49,197 nucleotides of DNA from an uncultured Flavonifractor sp. GTDB taxonomy: Bacteria; Bacillota; Clostridia; Oscillospirales; Oscillospiraceae. The translations under genes and the position numbers were made by a program. Every line of letters starts with the position of its first letter. The first letter of the stretch is position 1. Where the stretch lies: positions 1 to 49,197 of the forward strand of contig CALWXT010000006.1 in the NCBI GenBank assembly GCA_944385575.1, read 5' to 3'. The notes under the pieces were generated by a model, which worked only from the letters and a program-made list of their open reading frames with translations, had not been told where the DNA came from and did not search any database. This document shows positions 24,182 to 34,890 of the stretch, piece after piece.

Positions 24182-24372
24182 AGAAAAAACCCCTTTCCGT
24201 TCAAACTGTTTTCAGAAACACGGCTGGTCTCTTGATTCACAGCATACCAGCTTTCCGGCGCGCTTTCCATCAAGATATGGTAAAGGACTGCTAAAATCTT
24301 GCACGTCCTTTTTCCTCTTTTCGTCCTGTTTCGACATAGCGTCCCCTTTATACTGGCATGGGAGGGGATGAA

Positions 24373-24513
24373 ATGAGGGGCATTTTTCGGCGGATCACCG
24401 TATGTATTACCCTGTTCTGCGCCAATCCCAGGGCATTTCTGTGGGCGCTGGCCCACCCGGACAGTCCTCAGGGCCGGGAACTGCGCCGCCTGCTCCGTGG
24501 AACCTCCAAATAA
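24373..24513 (+). CDS. short ORF upstream of pyrG, 46 aa
   Basis: ATG behind GGAGGGG with good spacing opens a 46-aa frame (MRGIFRRITVCITLF... ending RRLLRGTSK) that stops 27 nt before the pyrG -35 element. It is basic with one short hydrophobic stretch. A TATACT box lies just upstream. No family recognised. Evidence is the ribosome site only. Confidence 0.4.
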   Translation: MRGIFRRITVCITLFCANPRAFLWALAHPDSPQGRELRRLLRGTSK

Positions 24514-24539
24514 AGGAAGTTATTTTTGCAACTTTTCTC

Positions 24540-26250
<1,711 letters not shown>

Positions 26251-26275
26251 TGGTTCGGAACCGGTTGGAAATACA

Positions 26276-26305
26276 GCAGCCTGCCCGAAAAGGCAGGCTG
26301 CTTTT
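26276..26305 (+). terminator. intrinsic terminator of pyrG
   Basis: A 10-bp stem GCAGCCTGCC / GGCAGGCTGC with loop CGAAAA is followed by TTTT. Confidence 0.87.
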
Positions 26306-26320
26306 CTATGCCCGTCCGCC

Positions 26321-26350
26321 TTGACGCAGGAAAGCGCAAAACGCTATAAT
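26321..26350 (+). promoter_or_regulatory. promoter of the left-hand ABC export operon
   Basis: TTGACG and a perfect TATAAT are 18 bp apart, 45 bp before the ATPase gene. It does not carry the TTTCAG repeat seen at the other export operon. Confidence 0.7.
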
Positions 26351-26395
26351 ATACAAAATAGCAGAAGTTCCAACTGTCGGAAGGAGGAGTGGCCG

Positions 26396-27097
26396 ATGGC
26401 GGGCGTACGGCTGGAGCACGTGGTGCGGGAATACGTGATGGGTAAGACCACTATCCGGGCGGTGGATGACGTGAGCTTCGACATACCGGAGGGTAAATAC
26501 ACCATCATCCTAGGTGCCAGCGGCGCCGGCAAATCCACGGTACTCAACATCCTGGGCGGCATGGACTCCCCCACCGGCGGCAAGGTCTTTGTCAACGACA
26601 AGGAGATCTCCAGCTTCAATAAGAAGCAGCTCACCCAGTACCGGCGGGAGAGCATCGGCTTTGTGTTCCAGTTCTATAACCTGATGCCCAGTCTGACGGT
26701 GCTGGAAAACGTGGAGCTGGCCAGCCAGATCTGCAAAAATCCCCTGGACGCCAGAGAAGTGCTGGATATGGTAGGGTTAGGTGACCGGGCGGGCAACTTC
26801 CCTGCCCAGTGCTCCGGCGGAGAACAGCAGCGGGGGGCCATTGCCCGGGCTTTGGCCAAAAACCCCGACGTACTGCTGTGCGACGAGCCCACCGGCGCTC
26901 TGGATTACGTCACCGGCAAGTCTATTCTGGCCCTGCTGTACGACCTGTGCAGGAAAAGCAAAAAGACGGTGGTGGTGGTCACCCACAATGGCGCCCTGGC
27001 CCCTACCGCCGATATTGTCATCCGCATGAAAAGCGGAAAAATAGAGTCCTTTACGGAAAACCCCAACCCGGTACCGGTACAGGAGTTGGAGTGGTAG
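26396..27097 (+). CDS. ABC transporter ATP-binding protein (MacB/LolD type)
   Basis: A 233-aa ATPase with Walker [10 protein letters not shown], signature [15 protein letters not shown], Walker [13 protein letters not shown] and switch His in [13 protein letters not shown] 26396 is chosen for AAGGAGGAG upstream. It starts an operon with an FtsX-type permease (1 nt downstream of its stop) and a HlyD-type lipoprotein, as in MacAB-like exporters or lipoprotein-handling systems. The substrate is unknown. Confidence 0.93.
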   Translation: MAGVRLEHVVREYVMGKTTIRAVDDVSFDIPEGKYTIILGASGAGKSTVLNILGGMDSPTGGKVFVNDKEISSFNKKQLTQYRRESIGFVFQFYNLMPSLTVLENVELASQICKNPLDAREVLDMVGLGDRAGNFPAQCSGGEQQRGAIARALAKNPDVLLCDEPTGALDYVTGKSILALLYDLCRKSKKTVVVVTHNGALAPTADIVIRMKSGKIESFTENPNPVPVQELEW

Positions 27098-27098
27098 C

Positions 27099-29411
27099 AT
27101 GATCTGGAGGAATTTTTTCCGGGATCTGCGGCGCACCGCTTCCCGGCTCATTTCAGTCAGCATCATCACCATGATCGCCGTGGTGGTGTATACCGGCCTC
27201 AGCGGCATCATTTATAACGTGGACCGCATCATGGACGCCTACTATGGCACCCAGAATGTGGCCGACTACTGGATCACCGGCGTGGGACTTGATATGGCGG
27301 ACTGCCGGGCACTGGAAGGACTGGACGGGGTCACCGGGGTACAGCCCCGGGTGGTGCTGGACGCGGAGGAGCGGCATGACAGCGATATCACTCTGTCGCT
27401 CTACGGCGTGCCGGAAGACCAGTCCATCAACACCTCCTATGTGACCGGGGGCCGCCTGCCCGAAAGCAACCAGGAGATCTTCCTCAGCGATCAGTTCGCC
27501 GAGGCAAGAGGACTTGCAGTGGGAGACTGGTATAAGATCACCCTTACCGGTCTGGGCATCCATCTGCGGCTACAAGTGTGCGGCGTGGGCAAAAACCCGG
27601 AGTGCCTCTACCCTATCAACGCCACCACCCCCTCCCCCGACCTGTCCCGCTACGGCTTTGCCTATGTGAAGGAGGAAGTCCTCAGCGGCGTGATGGGCTC
27701 CCATATCTACAACCAGATCTGCATTACCACCGCCGACGGCGTTTCCGCCGCCCAGATCCGGGCCGAAGTGGACGATGTGCTGGGCAGCAAGGTGGTCAAC
27801 GTCCTTGCCCTGGAGGACAACCAGCAGGCCTACTCCCTGATGGAGACTAAAAACAATCTGGTGCCCATCCTCACCTTCTTCCCCACCCTGTTCTTCCTGT
27901 GCGCGGTGCTGATGATGGTGAGTACCATGAACCGGCTCATTGAAAGCGCCCGGTCGGACATCGGCACCTTCAAGGCCTTAGGCTACTCCGACCGGACCAT
28001 CCTGTTCTACTATCTGCTCCACGCCCTGCTGGTGGTCATCGTGGGCTTCCCGCCGGGGGCACTGCTAAGCAAGTATATCTCCGCCCTCATTGTCTGGACC
28101 ATCGCCACCGGATGCGACCTGCCTCCCACCACGATCGTTCACGACTTTGACGCCTGGGGACAAGCCCTGGGGCTCACCGCACTGTGCTGCATCGGCAGCG
28201 CCTGGCTGGTGGCCCGCTCCCTGCTGAAGGAGTCCCCCGCTCAGTGTATGCGACCCAAGGCCCCCAAGAGCGGCGGCTCCCTTATGCTGGAGCACATCCG
28301 CCCCCTGTGGCGGCGGCTGGGCTTCAATCAGAAATATATCCTGCGCAATACCTTCCGCAACAAGGTGCGCATGCTCACCTGCGTGGTGGGCATCGCCTTC
28401 TGCATGGCTCTGGTGTTCATGGCCTTTGCCATCAAGGACTCCATGGACACATACTCCGACGCTCTGTCCCAAAACCAGAACAGCTATGATGTGATGGCCG
28501 ATCTGAACACCTCAGTGACAGAAAGCCAGTACAGCCGCCTGATTTCCTCCCCCGGCGTCACCGGCGCGGAGCTGGAGATGACCACCACCTGCTGGCTGTA
28601 CAGCGAGGATCAGCGGGCCACCACGACGCTGACGGTCTCGGAAGACGTGGTCTCCCTTCACCTGTATGATCCTTACGCCGAAGCGCCTCTGGCCCTGCCG
28701 GAGGACGGGCTGGTGCTGGAAAAGCAGCTGGCCGATGACCTGGGTTTGGAGGAGGGCGATACCGTCACCCTGCGCTTTACCGGAGAGAGCGGCTATGTCA
28801 CCCTGAGGGTAGCGGAGGTCAACCGCTGTGTCAGCGGCGCCTATGTCAGCCGCAGCATCTGGCGGAGCCTGGGCCGGGCCTACACCCCCACCGCCGCCTA
28901 CCTGACCGCCGGCGACCCGCTCATGCTGGAAAACCAGCTGGACAGCTATGACTTCGTAGACGGCTGGCAGAGCCGGGAGACCGTTACCGCCGCGGTGGTG
29001 GAAAAGATGGAGAACACCTCCATGGTGGTGTACATCCTTATCGTCTTCGGCGGCGGGCTGGCCTGCATCGTCATTTATAATTTGGGCATCATGAGCTTCT
29101 TTGAACAGATCCGCAGCCTGGCCACCCTGATGGTACTGGGATTCTACGAGGGAGAGATCAAATACCTCCAGCTCAGCGAGAATCTGATCTTTGCCGCCGT
29201 GGGCATCCTGCTGGGCATCCCGCTGGGGATCGGGCTGGATCGCTTCCTGATCCTCTCCATTACCGCCATGCCTCTGGAAGTGGTCATCACTGCCAGGGCC
29301 ATCGCCCTGTCCTGCGGCGTGACCATGCTGTTTGCCCTGGCGGTCAATGTGGTCATCGGGCGGAAAATGCGTGAAATTGATATGCTTGGCGCGCTGAAAA
29401 GCGTGGAATGA
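27099..29411 (+). CDS. FtsX-type ABC permease, double length
   Basis: A 770-aa membrane protein with two FtsX repeats. An N-terminal helix (SRLISVSIITMIAVVVYTGL) is followed by a large extracytoplasmic domain and a three-helix block (residues ~265-380). A middle helix (RMLTCVVGIAFCMALVFMAF) leads to a second extracytoplasmic domain and a final three-helix block from ~645. Such two-repeat permeases work with a LolD/MacB-like ATPase, usually to move lipids, peptides or drugs at the outer face. ATG directly follows the ATPase stop. Confidence 0.92.
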   Translation: MIWRNFFRDLRRTASRLISVSIITMIAVVVYTGLSGIIYNVDRIMDAYYGTQNVADYWITGVGLDMADCRALEGLDGVTGVQPRVVLDAEERHDSDITLSLYGVPEDQSINTSYVTGGRLPESNQEIFLSDQFAEARGLAVGDWYKITLTGLGIHLRLQVCGVGKNPECLYPINATTPSPDLSRYGFAYVKEEVLSGVMGSHIYNQICITTADGVSAAQIRAEVDDVLGSKVVNVLALEDNQQAYSLMETKNNLVPILTFFPTLFFLCAVLMMVSTMNRLIESARSDIGTFKALGYSDRTILFYYLLHALLVVIVGFPPGALLSKYISALIVWTIATGCDLPPTTIVHDFDAWGQALGLTALCCIGSAWLVARSLLKESPAQCMRPKAPKSGGSLMLEHIRPLWRRLGFNQKYILRNTFRNKVRMLTCVVGIAFCMALVFMAFAIKDSMDTYSDALSQNQNSYDVMADLNTSVTESQYSRLISSPGVTGAELEMTTTCWLYSEDQRATTTLTVSEDVVSLHLYDPYAEAPLALPEDGLVLEKQLADDLGLEEGDTVTLRFTGESGYVTLRVAEVNRCVSGAYVSRSIWRSLGRAYTPTAAYLTAGDPLMLENQLDSYDFVDGWQSRETVTAAVVEKMENTSMVVYILIVFGGGLACIVIYNLGIMSFFEQIRSLATLMVLGFYEGEIKYLQLSENLIFAAVGILLGIPLGIGLDRFLILSITAMPLEVVITARAIALSCGVTMLFALAVNVVIGRKMREIDMLGALKSVE

Positions 29412-29421
29412 GGTGGTTCTG

Positions 29422-30870
29422 ATGAGCATTGTGAAAAACTGCGGCAGCACGGCCCTGGCCTGTCTGCTGAGCGCGGCCCTGCTGGCCGGCTGCTCCGGCC
29501 AGGACAAGCAGGAGCAGAATACCGTTTTCCCGGACGTGGGTCCGGTAGAAAACACGGTGGAGGACACCGGCACCGTCACCTACCGGGACAATTACAGCAT
29601 TGTCCCCCAGGTCAGCGGCACGGTGGTGTCCTGCTCCATCAAGGAGGGCGACGCCGTCACCGCCGGGCAGGAACTGTATGTGATCGACACCGGCGACCTG
29701 GAAGACCAAATTGAGCAGGCTCGGCTCTCCCTGGACAGCGCCCGGGCCTCCCTGAGCCAGGCCCAGGCCGCCTGTGACGACCTCACCGTCACCACCTACG
29801 CCTCGGGTACCATTACCTCTGTCAGCGTCCACGTGGGGGACTTCGTCTCCTCCGGCACGCCCATCGCCCAGGTGGTGGACAGCCAGAATCTGAAGCTCAC
29901 CGTCCCCTTCTTCACCGAGGATGCCGCCGGCTTCTCCGTGGGAGCCGCCGCGACCATCTCCTTCCCCAGCCGGGCGGAAACAGTGACCGGCACGGTGGAG
30001 CGGATCTATGATACCCCCAGCGCCCTTCCCGGGGGCAGAACGGGTGTGTATGTGGAACTCTCCTTCCGCAACCCCGGCACCGTGCTCAGCGGGGACACCG
30101 CTTCCGCCAGCGTGGGCGGCGTGGCCTGCATGGACACGGGCACGGTGTCCTACGCCACCGAGCAGTCCATCTGTGCCACCCAGTCCGGGCAGGTAATCTC
30201 TCTCCCCATCCAGGAGGGTACCGCCGTCACCGCCGGTCAGACGGTCATGACCATTAAAAACGACAGCCTCACCAACGCGGTGACCAACGCCTCCCTGTCG
30301 GTGGAATCGGCCCGCACCTCCCTCTCCCAGCTGGAAGACAAGCGGAGTGACTACACCATCCTGGCCCCAGCGGACGGCATCATCCTCACCCGGTCGGTCA
30401 AGACCGGCGATATGGCAGCGGCAGGCTCCCCCATGGCGGTGCTGGCCCAGCCAGATGAGCTGTGCGTACACGCTGAGATCAATGAGCAGTACATCGAGCG
30501 GGTCTGGCCCGGCCAGCAGGTCCAGATCTCCTTCACCGACGACAGCGGCCAGCCCAGAAGTTACACCGGCACGGTGGAGCGCATTGACGACACCGGTATC
30601 ACCTCCGGCGGCGTCACCGACTACACCGTGGAGATCTCCCTGGACGACACCACCGGTCTGCGGGACGGCATGAACGTGAACGTGGCCATCATCACCGAGC
30701 AGAAGGAGGACTGCCTCCGGGTGCCCTCTCGGGCGGTGAGCGGCAACACGGTGCAGGTTCTGCGGGACGGCAAGACCGTGGAGGTGGAAGTGGAGACCGG
30801 CATCTCCGGCGGCGGATATACTGAGATCCTCCAGGGCCTGACCCAGGAGGACGAGGTCATTCTCCCCTGA
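29422..30870 (+). CDS. HlyD/RND-type adaptor lipoprotein
   Basis: A 482-aa protein with a lipoprotein signal (LACLLSAALLAGC), so it is anchored outside the cell membrane. It has two biotinyl-lipoyl-like halves (VPQVSGTVVSCSIKEGDAVTAGQELYVID and ATQSGQVISLPIQEGTAVTAGQTVMTI), each with a short helical hairpin (SLDSARASLSQAQ; SVESARTSLSQLEDKR), then beta-barrel segments and a C-terminal KTVEVEVETGISGGGYTEILQGL. ATG 29422 has GAGGTGG upstream. It is the adaptor of the preceding ABC exporter. In a cell without outer membrane it may reach into the wall. Confidence 0.9.
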   Translation: MSIVKNCGSTALACLLSAALLAGCSGQDKQEQNTVFPDVGPVENTVEDTGTVTYRDNYSIVPQVSGTVVSCSIKEGDAVTAGQELYVIDTGDLEDQIEQARLSLDSARASLSQAQAACDDLTVTTYASGTITSVSVHVGDFVSSGTPIAQVVDSQNLKLTVPFFTEDAAGFSVGAAATISFPSRAETVTGTVERIYDTPSALPGGRTGVYVELSFRNPGTVLSGDTASASVGGVACMDTGTVSYATEQSICATQSGQVISLPIQEGTAVTAGQTVMTIKNDSLTNAVTNASLSVESARTSLSQLEDKRSDYTILAPADGIILTRSVKTGDMAAAGSPMAVLAQPDELCVHAEINEQYIERVWPGQQVQISFTDDSGQPRSYTGTVERIDDTGITSGGVTDYTVEISLDDTTGLRDGMNVNVAIITEQKEDCLRVPSRAVSGNTVQVLRDGKTVEVEVETGISGGGYTEILQGLTQEDEVILP

Positions 30871-30876
30871 CAAGAT

Positions 30877-30919
30877 AAAAACATCGGGACACTGGAAAAC
30901 CAGTGTCCCGATGTTTTTT
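30877..30919. terminator. bidirectional terminator between the two export operons
   Basis: A 15-bp stem ACATCGGGACACTGG / CCAGTGTCCCGATGT with loop AAAA is bounded by an A run and a T run. It ends both convergent operons. Confidence 0.92.
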
Positions 30920-32954
30920 ACTGGGTGGCGATGACCCGCACCACGGCGTCGGTACCCAGGGTACCGCTGTAATAGATCGTAAAGGTGTCGGTATAGGCCT
31001 TGGCCTGGGAGAGGGTGATCCAGGTGCCGTTATCGGCGTTGTAGACCTGCACTTCATCGCTGATGGGAACACGGACCCCGTTCAGTACCACTGCGTCCTC
31101 CCCGTCAAAGGAGGAACGGGCCACGCTGTTGGACTGGGACAGGGTAACCACCGCCACCGCCTTTCCATCGCCGTCAACGGCAATACCGCCCATGGCGCCG
31201 TCCCGGACAGTCTGGCCGGTCAGATAGCTCTGGCTGGTTCCGGCGCTGTTCTCCACCGACACGGTGGCATTGACATAGCTCATACTGCCGCTGCCGCCGC
31301 TCTGTTCCCCGGACTCCAGAATGCCGTAGGTGTAGGCGCTGCCGGTCACATCATCCAGCAGCAGCACGCTCACCTCACCGTCGGTATTGGTGGCATAGAA
31401 GTCGATTTTGGACGACGAAACGGTGCTTACCAGGATCTCATCCAGGTCGATCTCCACTACCGCACTCTCCTTCACCCGCTCGTAGACCACCACATTGTCC
31501 GCCAGCGGGATGCTGCCCAGGGTGTTTTTGGTCAGATCCAGCGCAAGGGAAACGCTGCTCTCTGCGGGGGTAACCGACAGCTTGCCTACGCCGGTGGAAG
31601 TGACCTTTACCAGCTCACCTGTCTGGGCAGAGCTGTTGTTGGTAAGGGTGCCTTTCGCCGTCAGGCCACAGGAAAGGACTACTTCCCCATTGCCCAGCAC
31701 GCCGTACTGGCTGACCTGCTGCTGGCTGGAGGAAGCGGCGGAGATCACCTCTCCGGCACCGTCCAGGGTCACCGTGATCCGGTCACCAACGCTGAACTGG
31801 CTCAGGCTGCTCCGGCCGCTGTCCGCCACCGGCAGCTCGATCCCCAGCAGGGTAATGGTATCGGGAGCGGCTGTGTTGGGGCTGGCCCCTTCGTAATAGC
31901 CGCTGAGGCTCACCCCTTCATAGGCCACCGCCTGAGAGGCGGTCACCAGGTCCACGGTCCCCTTTTTGTTGTAGTAGAGGGTCACCGTGTTTCGGCCCTC
32001 CAGGTCATACCAGCTGGACCCGTAAGTGGTGAGGGTGTCATCCAGCAGAACGTTCACCGAGTTGGAAATACTGTGGAAGCTGCCGGAAGTATCAGTAATG
32101 CCGGTGGCCGACACGTCAGAGATGGTCACGGTACGGCTCACGGTATCATCGGGCAGGAAGCCGCATGCGGCTCCGGATTTGTCTAGCAGCAGAGTGCCCC
32201 GGCTCCCCGCCAGGGCGGAGGCCAGCTCCTCCGCCGGCTCATAATAACTCAAGCCCTGGCTGGTACAGATCTGCACCAGGCCGTCCGTGCCGTCGTCCGC
32301 CTCGGCATCCACATCCAGCAGTACCGCGTCGGTTACTCTGGAAGCGCACAGCTTGTCGATGTAGTCGCCCCCCTCCTTGTCGGTCTGGGACAGCAGGCCA
32401 TAGAGCAGCAGAGCGGCTTCTCCCCGGGTCAGAGCGTGGTTGGGATCGCTGGAGATCCCGTCCAGCAGACCCAGCTTCTCGCCCATGCTCATATAGTCCT
32501 CCGGCCAGAAGGGGCCAACATCCTCGGTGGTGTAGCCCAGCAGATGGAGGGCTACCGTCACCGCCTGGCCCACCGTCACGGCATCGTCGGGACCAAACGT
32601 ACCGTCCCCGTAGCCGGAGACCAGGCCCTCCTCATAGGCCAGATTGATATAGGGGGCCGCCCAGTGACTGCCGGTCACGTCGGAAAAGAGGGTGCGGTAG
32701 GCGCTCCCCGTCACCTGGTCTCCGTGGCCCTCCGCCAGCACCGCCAGCTTGCAGAACTGGGCACGGGTCAGGCCGTCGGAGGGGTGATAGGCCCCGTCGG
32801 AATAGCCGGAGACAATACCCAGGCTGTACAGCACCTCCACCGCTTCGGCGGTGTCTCCGCTGACGTCGGTAAAGGCAGAGGCCGGGGCGGGCAAAACCGC
32901 CAGTGTCAGGCACAGCCCTGCCGCCGTCAGCAGGGCGCAGAATGTTCGTTTCAA
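30918..32954 (-). CDS. SLH-domain surface protein
   Basis: A 678-aa secreted protein: Sec signal ([27 protein letters not shown]), then three S-layer-homology repeats. SLH1 begins [27 protein letters not shown]2 [27 protein letters not shown], and the shorter SLH3 [22 protein letters not shown] trimers bind pyruvylated wall polysaccharide. The rest (~residues 190-678) is Ser/Thr/Val-rich beta structure with no domain I can name. It is the last gene of an HlyD-ATPase-MacB-type operon, 18 bp after the permease, which suggests it is a wall-anchored partner or cargo of that exporter. Confidence 0.87.
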   Translation of the reverse strand: MKRTFCALLTAAGLCLTLAVLPAPASAFTDVSGDTAEAVEVLYSLGIVSGYSDGAYHPSDGLTRAQFCKLAVLAEGHGDQVTGSAYRTLFSDVTGSHWAAPYINLAYEEGLVSGYGDGTFGPDDAVTVGQAVTVALHLLGYTTEDVGPFWPEDYMSMGEKLGLLDGISSDPNHALTRGEAALLLYGLLSQTDKEGGDYIDKLCASRVTDAVLLDVDAEADDGTDGLVQICTSQGLSYYEPAEELASALAGSRGTLLLDKSGAACGFLPDDTVSRTVTISDVSATGITDTSGSFHSISNSVNVLLDDTLTTYGSSWYDLEGRNTVTLYYNKKGTVDLVTASQAVAYEGVSLSGYYEGASPNTAAPDTITLLGIELPVADSGRSSLSQFSVGDRITVTLDGAGEVISAASSSQQQVSQYGVLGNGEVVLSCGLTAKGTLTNNSSAQTGELVKVTSTGVGKLSVTPAESSVSLALDLTKNTLGSIPLADNVVVYERVKESAVVEIDLDEILVSTVSSSKIDFYATNTDGEVSVLLLDDVTGSAYTYGILESGEQSGGSGSMSYVNATVSVENSAGTSQSYLTGQTVRDGAMGGIAVDGDGKAVAVVTLSQSNSVARSSFDGEDAVVLNGVRVPISDEVQVYNADNGTWITLSQAKAYTDTFTIYYSGTLGTDAVVRVIATQ

Positions 32955-32972
32955 TGGAATCTCCTCCTTCTG

Positions 32973-34154
32973 TCAATCCGCCCGCAGGGCGTCCACCGGC
33001 TGGAGGTTGGAGGCCTTCACCGCCGGATAAATGCCGAAGATGATGCCGATGATCACCGAGAACCCGAAGGCGCCCGCCGTCACCAGCGCGCCCGGCAGCA
33101 GAATCAGGTCGTACATGGCCTTGCCCAGCACCAGGCTCAGGCCGAAGCCCAGCAGAATGCCAATAATGCCGCCCATACCGCTGAGGATGGCGGCTTCCAC
33201 CAGGAACTGACCCACGATCTCACCCCGGGGCGCGCCGATAGACTTTTTAATGCCGATCTCCCGTGTGCGCTCGGTAACCGTCACCAGCATGATATTCATA
33301 ATGCCGATGCCGCCCACCAGCAAAGCGATGCCGGCAATGCCGCCCAGTACCACGCTCATGGAGGTCATCTCCTCCGTAGATTCCGTCATGGCGGAGTTGC
33401 CGTTCTCCAGCTCATACTCCCCCACAGTGGAGGAGATCGTATCAGCCAGGAAAAGCTCCAGGCTGGCCATAACGCTGTCCATGTGGTCGGAGGTGTCCAC
33501 CTTCACTGTAAAGGAGGTCAGGTAGTCGGTCTCCAGAATGGCCCGATCCAGCGAGTAAGGGATCACCGCCATATCGTCCATGGAGCTCTCCGTTCCCCCG
33601 TCCTTCTGGTAGTAGACGCCCACCACAGTGAAGGGATTTCCGCCGATGTAGACCGTCTCCCCGATGGGGTCGGCGTACTGGAACAGGCTGTCCGCCACGT
33701 AGGAGCCCAGCACGCATACCATGTTGCGCTGCTCGATGTCAAAGGCGTTGATATCCCGGCCGTCCTCCAATGTGTAGTTATTGCAGGCGGCGTACTGGTC
33801 GCTGCCGAAATACACCGTGGAACTGTCCAGGGTGGTGGTGCGGTATTTCAGGGGCAGAGAGATAGATACGTCGGGGCTGACCCCCTCCACCATATCACCC
33901 AATTCCCCATTGCCGTAGTCGTACAGGGCACTCATCACATCCACCGCGCGGCTGGTATCGTACCAGCTGACGCTCACATTGACCTTGTTGACACCCAGCT
34001 TTTCGTAATAAGCGGTAATGTCGGCGTTGTAGCCGGACACCAGGGCCACCAGCACCAGCACCGCCGTCACGCCGATGATGATACCCAGCATGGTGAGAAA
34101 AGAGCGTCCCTTTTTCTCCCGGATGGAGTCCAGGGCCATCAGAAGTGCGTTCAC
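32973..34154 (-). CDS. MacB-type ABC permease
   Basis: A 393-aa four-helix permease of the MacB/FtsX type. It begins [35 protein letters not shown], then has a large extracytoplasmic MacB_PCD domain ([11 protein letters not shown]...[15 protein letters not shown]...[12 protein letters not shown]). The C-terminal helices contain [43 protein letters not shown] and [12 protein letters not shown]. The start is GTG 34154, overlapping the ATPase stop by 4 nt (GTGA). Partner of the ATPase and HlyD-type protein next door. Confidence 0.93.
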   Translation of the reverse strand: MNALLMALDSIREKKGRSFLTMLGIIIGVTAVLVLVALVSGYNADITAYYEKLGVNKVNVSVSWYDTSRAVDVMSALYDYGNGELGDMVEGVSPDVSISLPLKYRTTTLDSSTVYFGSDQYAACNNYTLEDGRDINAFDIEQRNMVCVLGSYVADSLFQYADPIGETVYIGGNPFTVVGVYYQKDGGTESSMDDMAVIPYSLDRAILETDYLTSFTVKVDTSDHMDSVMASLELFLADTISSTVGEYELENGNSAMTESTEEMTSMSVVLGGIAGIALLVGGIGIMNIMLVTVTERTREIGIKKSIGAPRGEIVGQFLVEAAILSGMGGIIGILLGFGLSLVLGKAMYDLILLPGALVTAGAFGFSVIIGIIFGIYPAVKASNLQPVDALRAD

Positions 34155-34879
34155 GGCGCCACCGCCCGGGCCACGGGCAGATCCACCAGCACGCCGTCCC
34201 ATAGGCTGTCGTGGACGATCTTTCCATCCATGACCCGCACGGTGCGGTGGGCCTGGGCGGCAATACCGTTATCATGGGTGATGAGGATGATGGTGGTGCC
34301 GTCCTGGTTCATCTGCTTCATCAGCTGCAGCACCTGGGCGCCGGTCTTGGAGTCCAGGGCACCGGTGGGCTCGTCGGCCATCAGGACGGGAGAGCGGGCA
34401 GCGATGGCACGGGCGATGGCCACCCGCTGCTGCTGGCCGCCGGAGAGCTGGCCAGGACGGCAGTCCGCCTTGGCGGTGATCTCCACTCGCTCCAATGCCT
34501 CCATGGCCCGCTCCCGCCGCTGAGCCAGGGGCACCTTTTGGTACAGCATGGGTAGGGCCACATTCTGCCACACACTGAGGGATGGGATTAAGTTATAGCC
34601 CTGAAAGATAAATGCGATCTTCCGGGAGCGGATGAGCTCCAGCTCCCGGCGGCTGCGGCCGCTGATGGGGGTGCCGTCCAGGTAATACTCCCCGGAGGTG
34701 GGCACATCCAGGCAGCCCAGAATATTCATCATGGTGGACTTGCCGGAGCCGGAGGTGCCGATGATGGCTACGAACTCCCCCTGCTCAATTTCCAGCGTCA
34801 CTCCGTCCAGGGCATTGACCTGGTTTTCCTGACCTTCGCCGTAGATTTTATAGACATTGTCCAGTCGGATCAAGCTCAT
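34151..34879 (-). CDS. ABC transporter ATP-binding protein (MacB/LolD type)
   Basis: A 242-aa ATPase with Walker [10 protein letters not shown], signature [15 protein letters not shown], Walker [13 protein letters not shown] and switch His in [11 protein letters not shown]. The extra stretch after the D-loop is typical of the LolD/MacB group. ATG with AAGGAGG upstream. It lies 11 nt behind the HlyD-type gene and overlaps the permease start by 4 nt. Confidence 0.95.
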   Translation of the reverse strand: MSLIRLDNVYKIYGEGQENQVNALDGVTLEIEQGEFVAIIGTSGSGKSTMMNILGCLDVPTSGEYYLDGTPISGRSRRELELIRSRKIAFIFQGYNLIPSLSVWQNVALPMLYQKVPLAQRRERAMEALERVEITAKADCRPGQLSGGQQQRVAIARAIAARSPVLMADEPTGALDSKTGAQVLQLMKQMNQDGTTIILITHDNGIAAQAHRTVRVMDGKIVHDSLWDGVLVDLPVARAVAP

Positions 34880-34890
34880 ATGCTACCTCC

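Noticed and set aside
24178-24456. 92-codon minus-strand frame upstream of the Cys-rich gene
   Set aside because: No ribosome site, mixed composition, and it conflicts with the plus-strand short ORF that has one.
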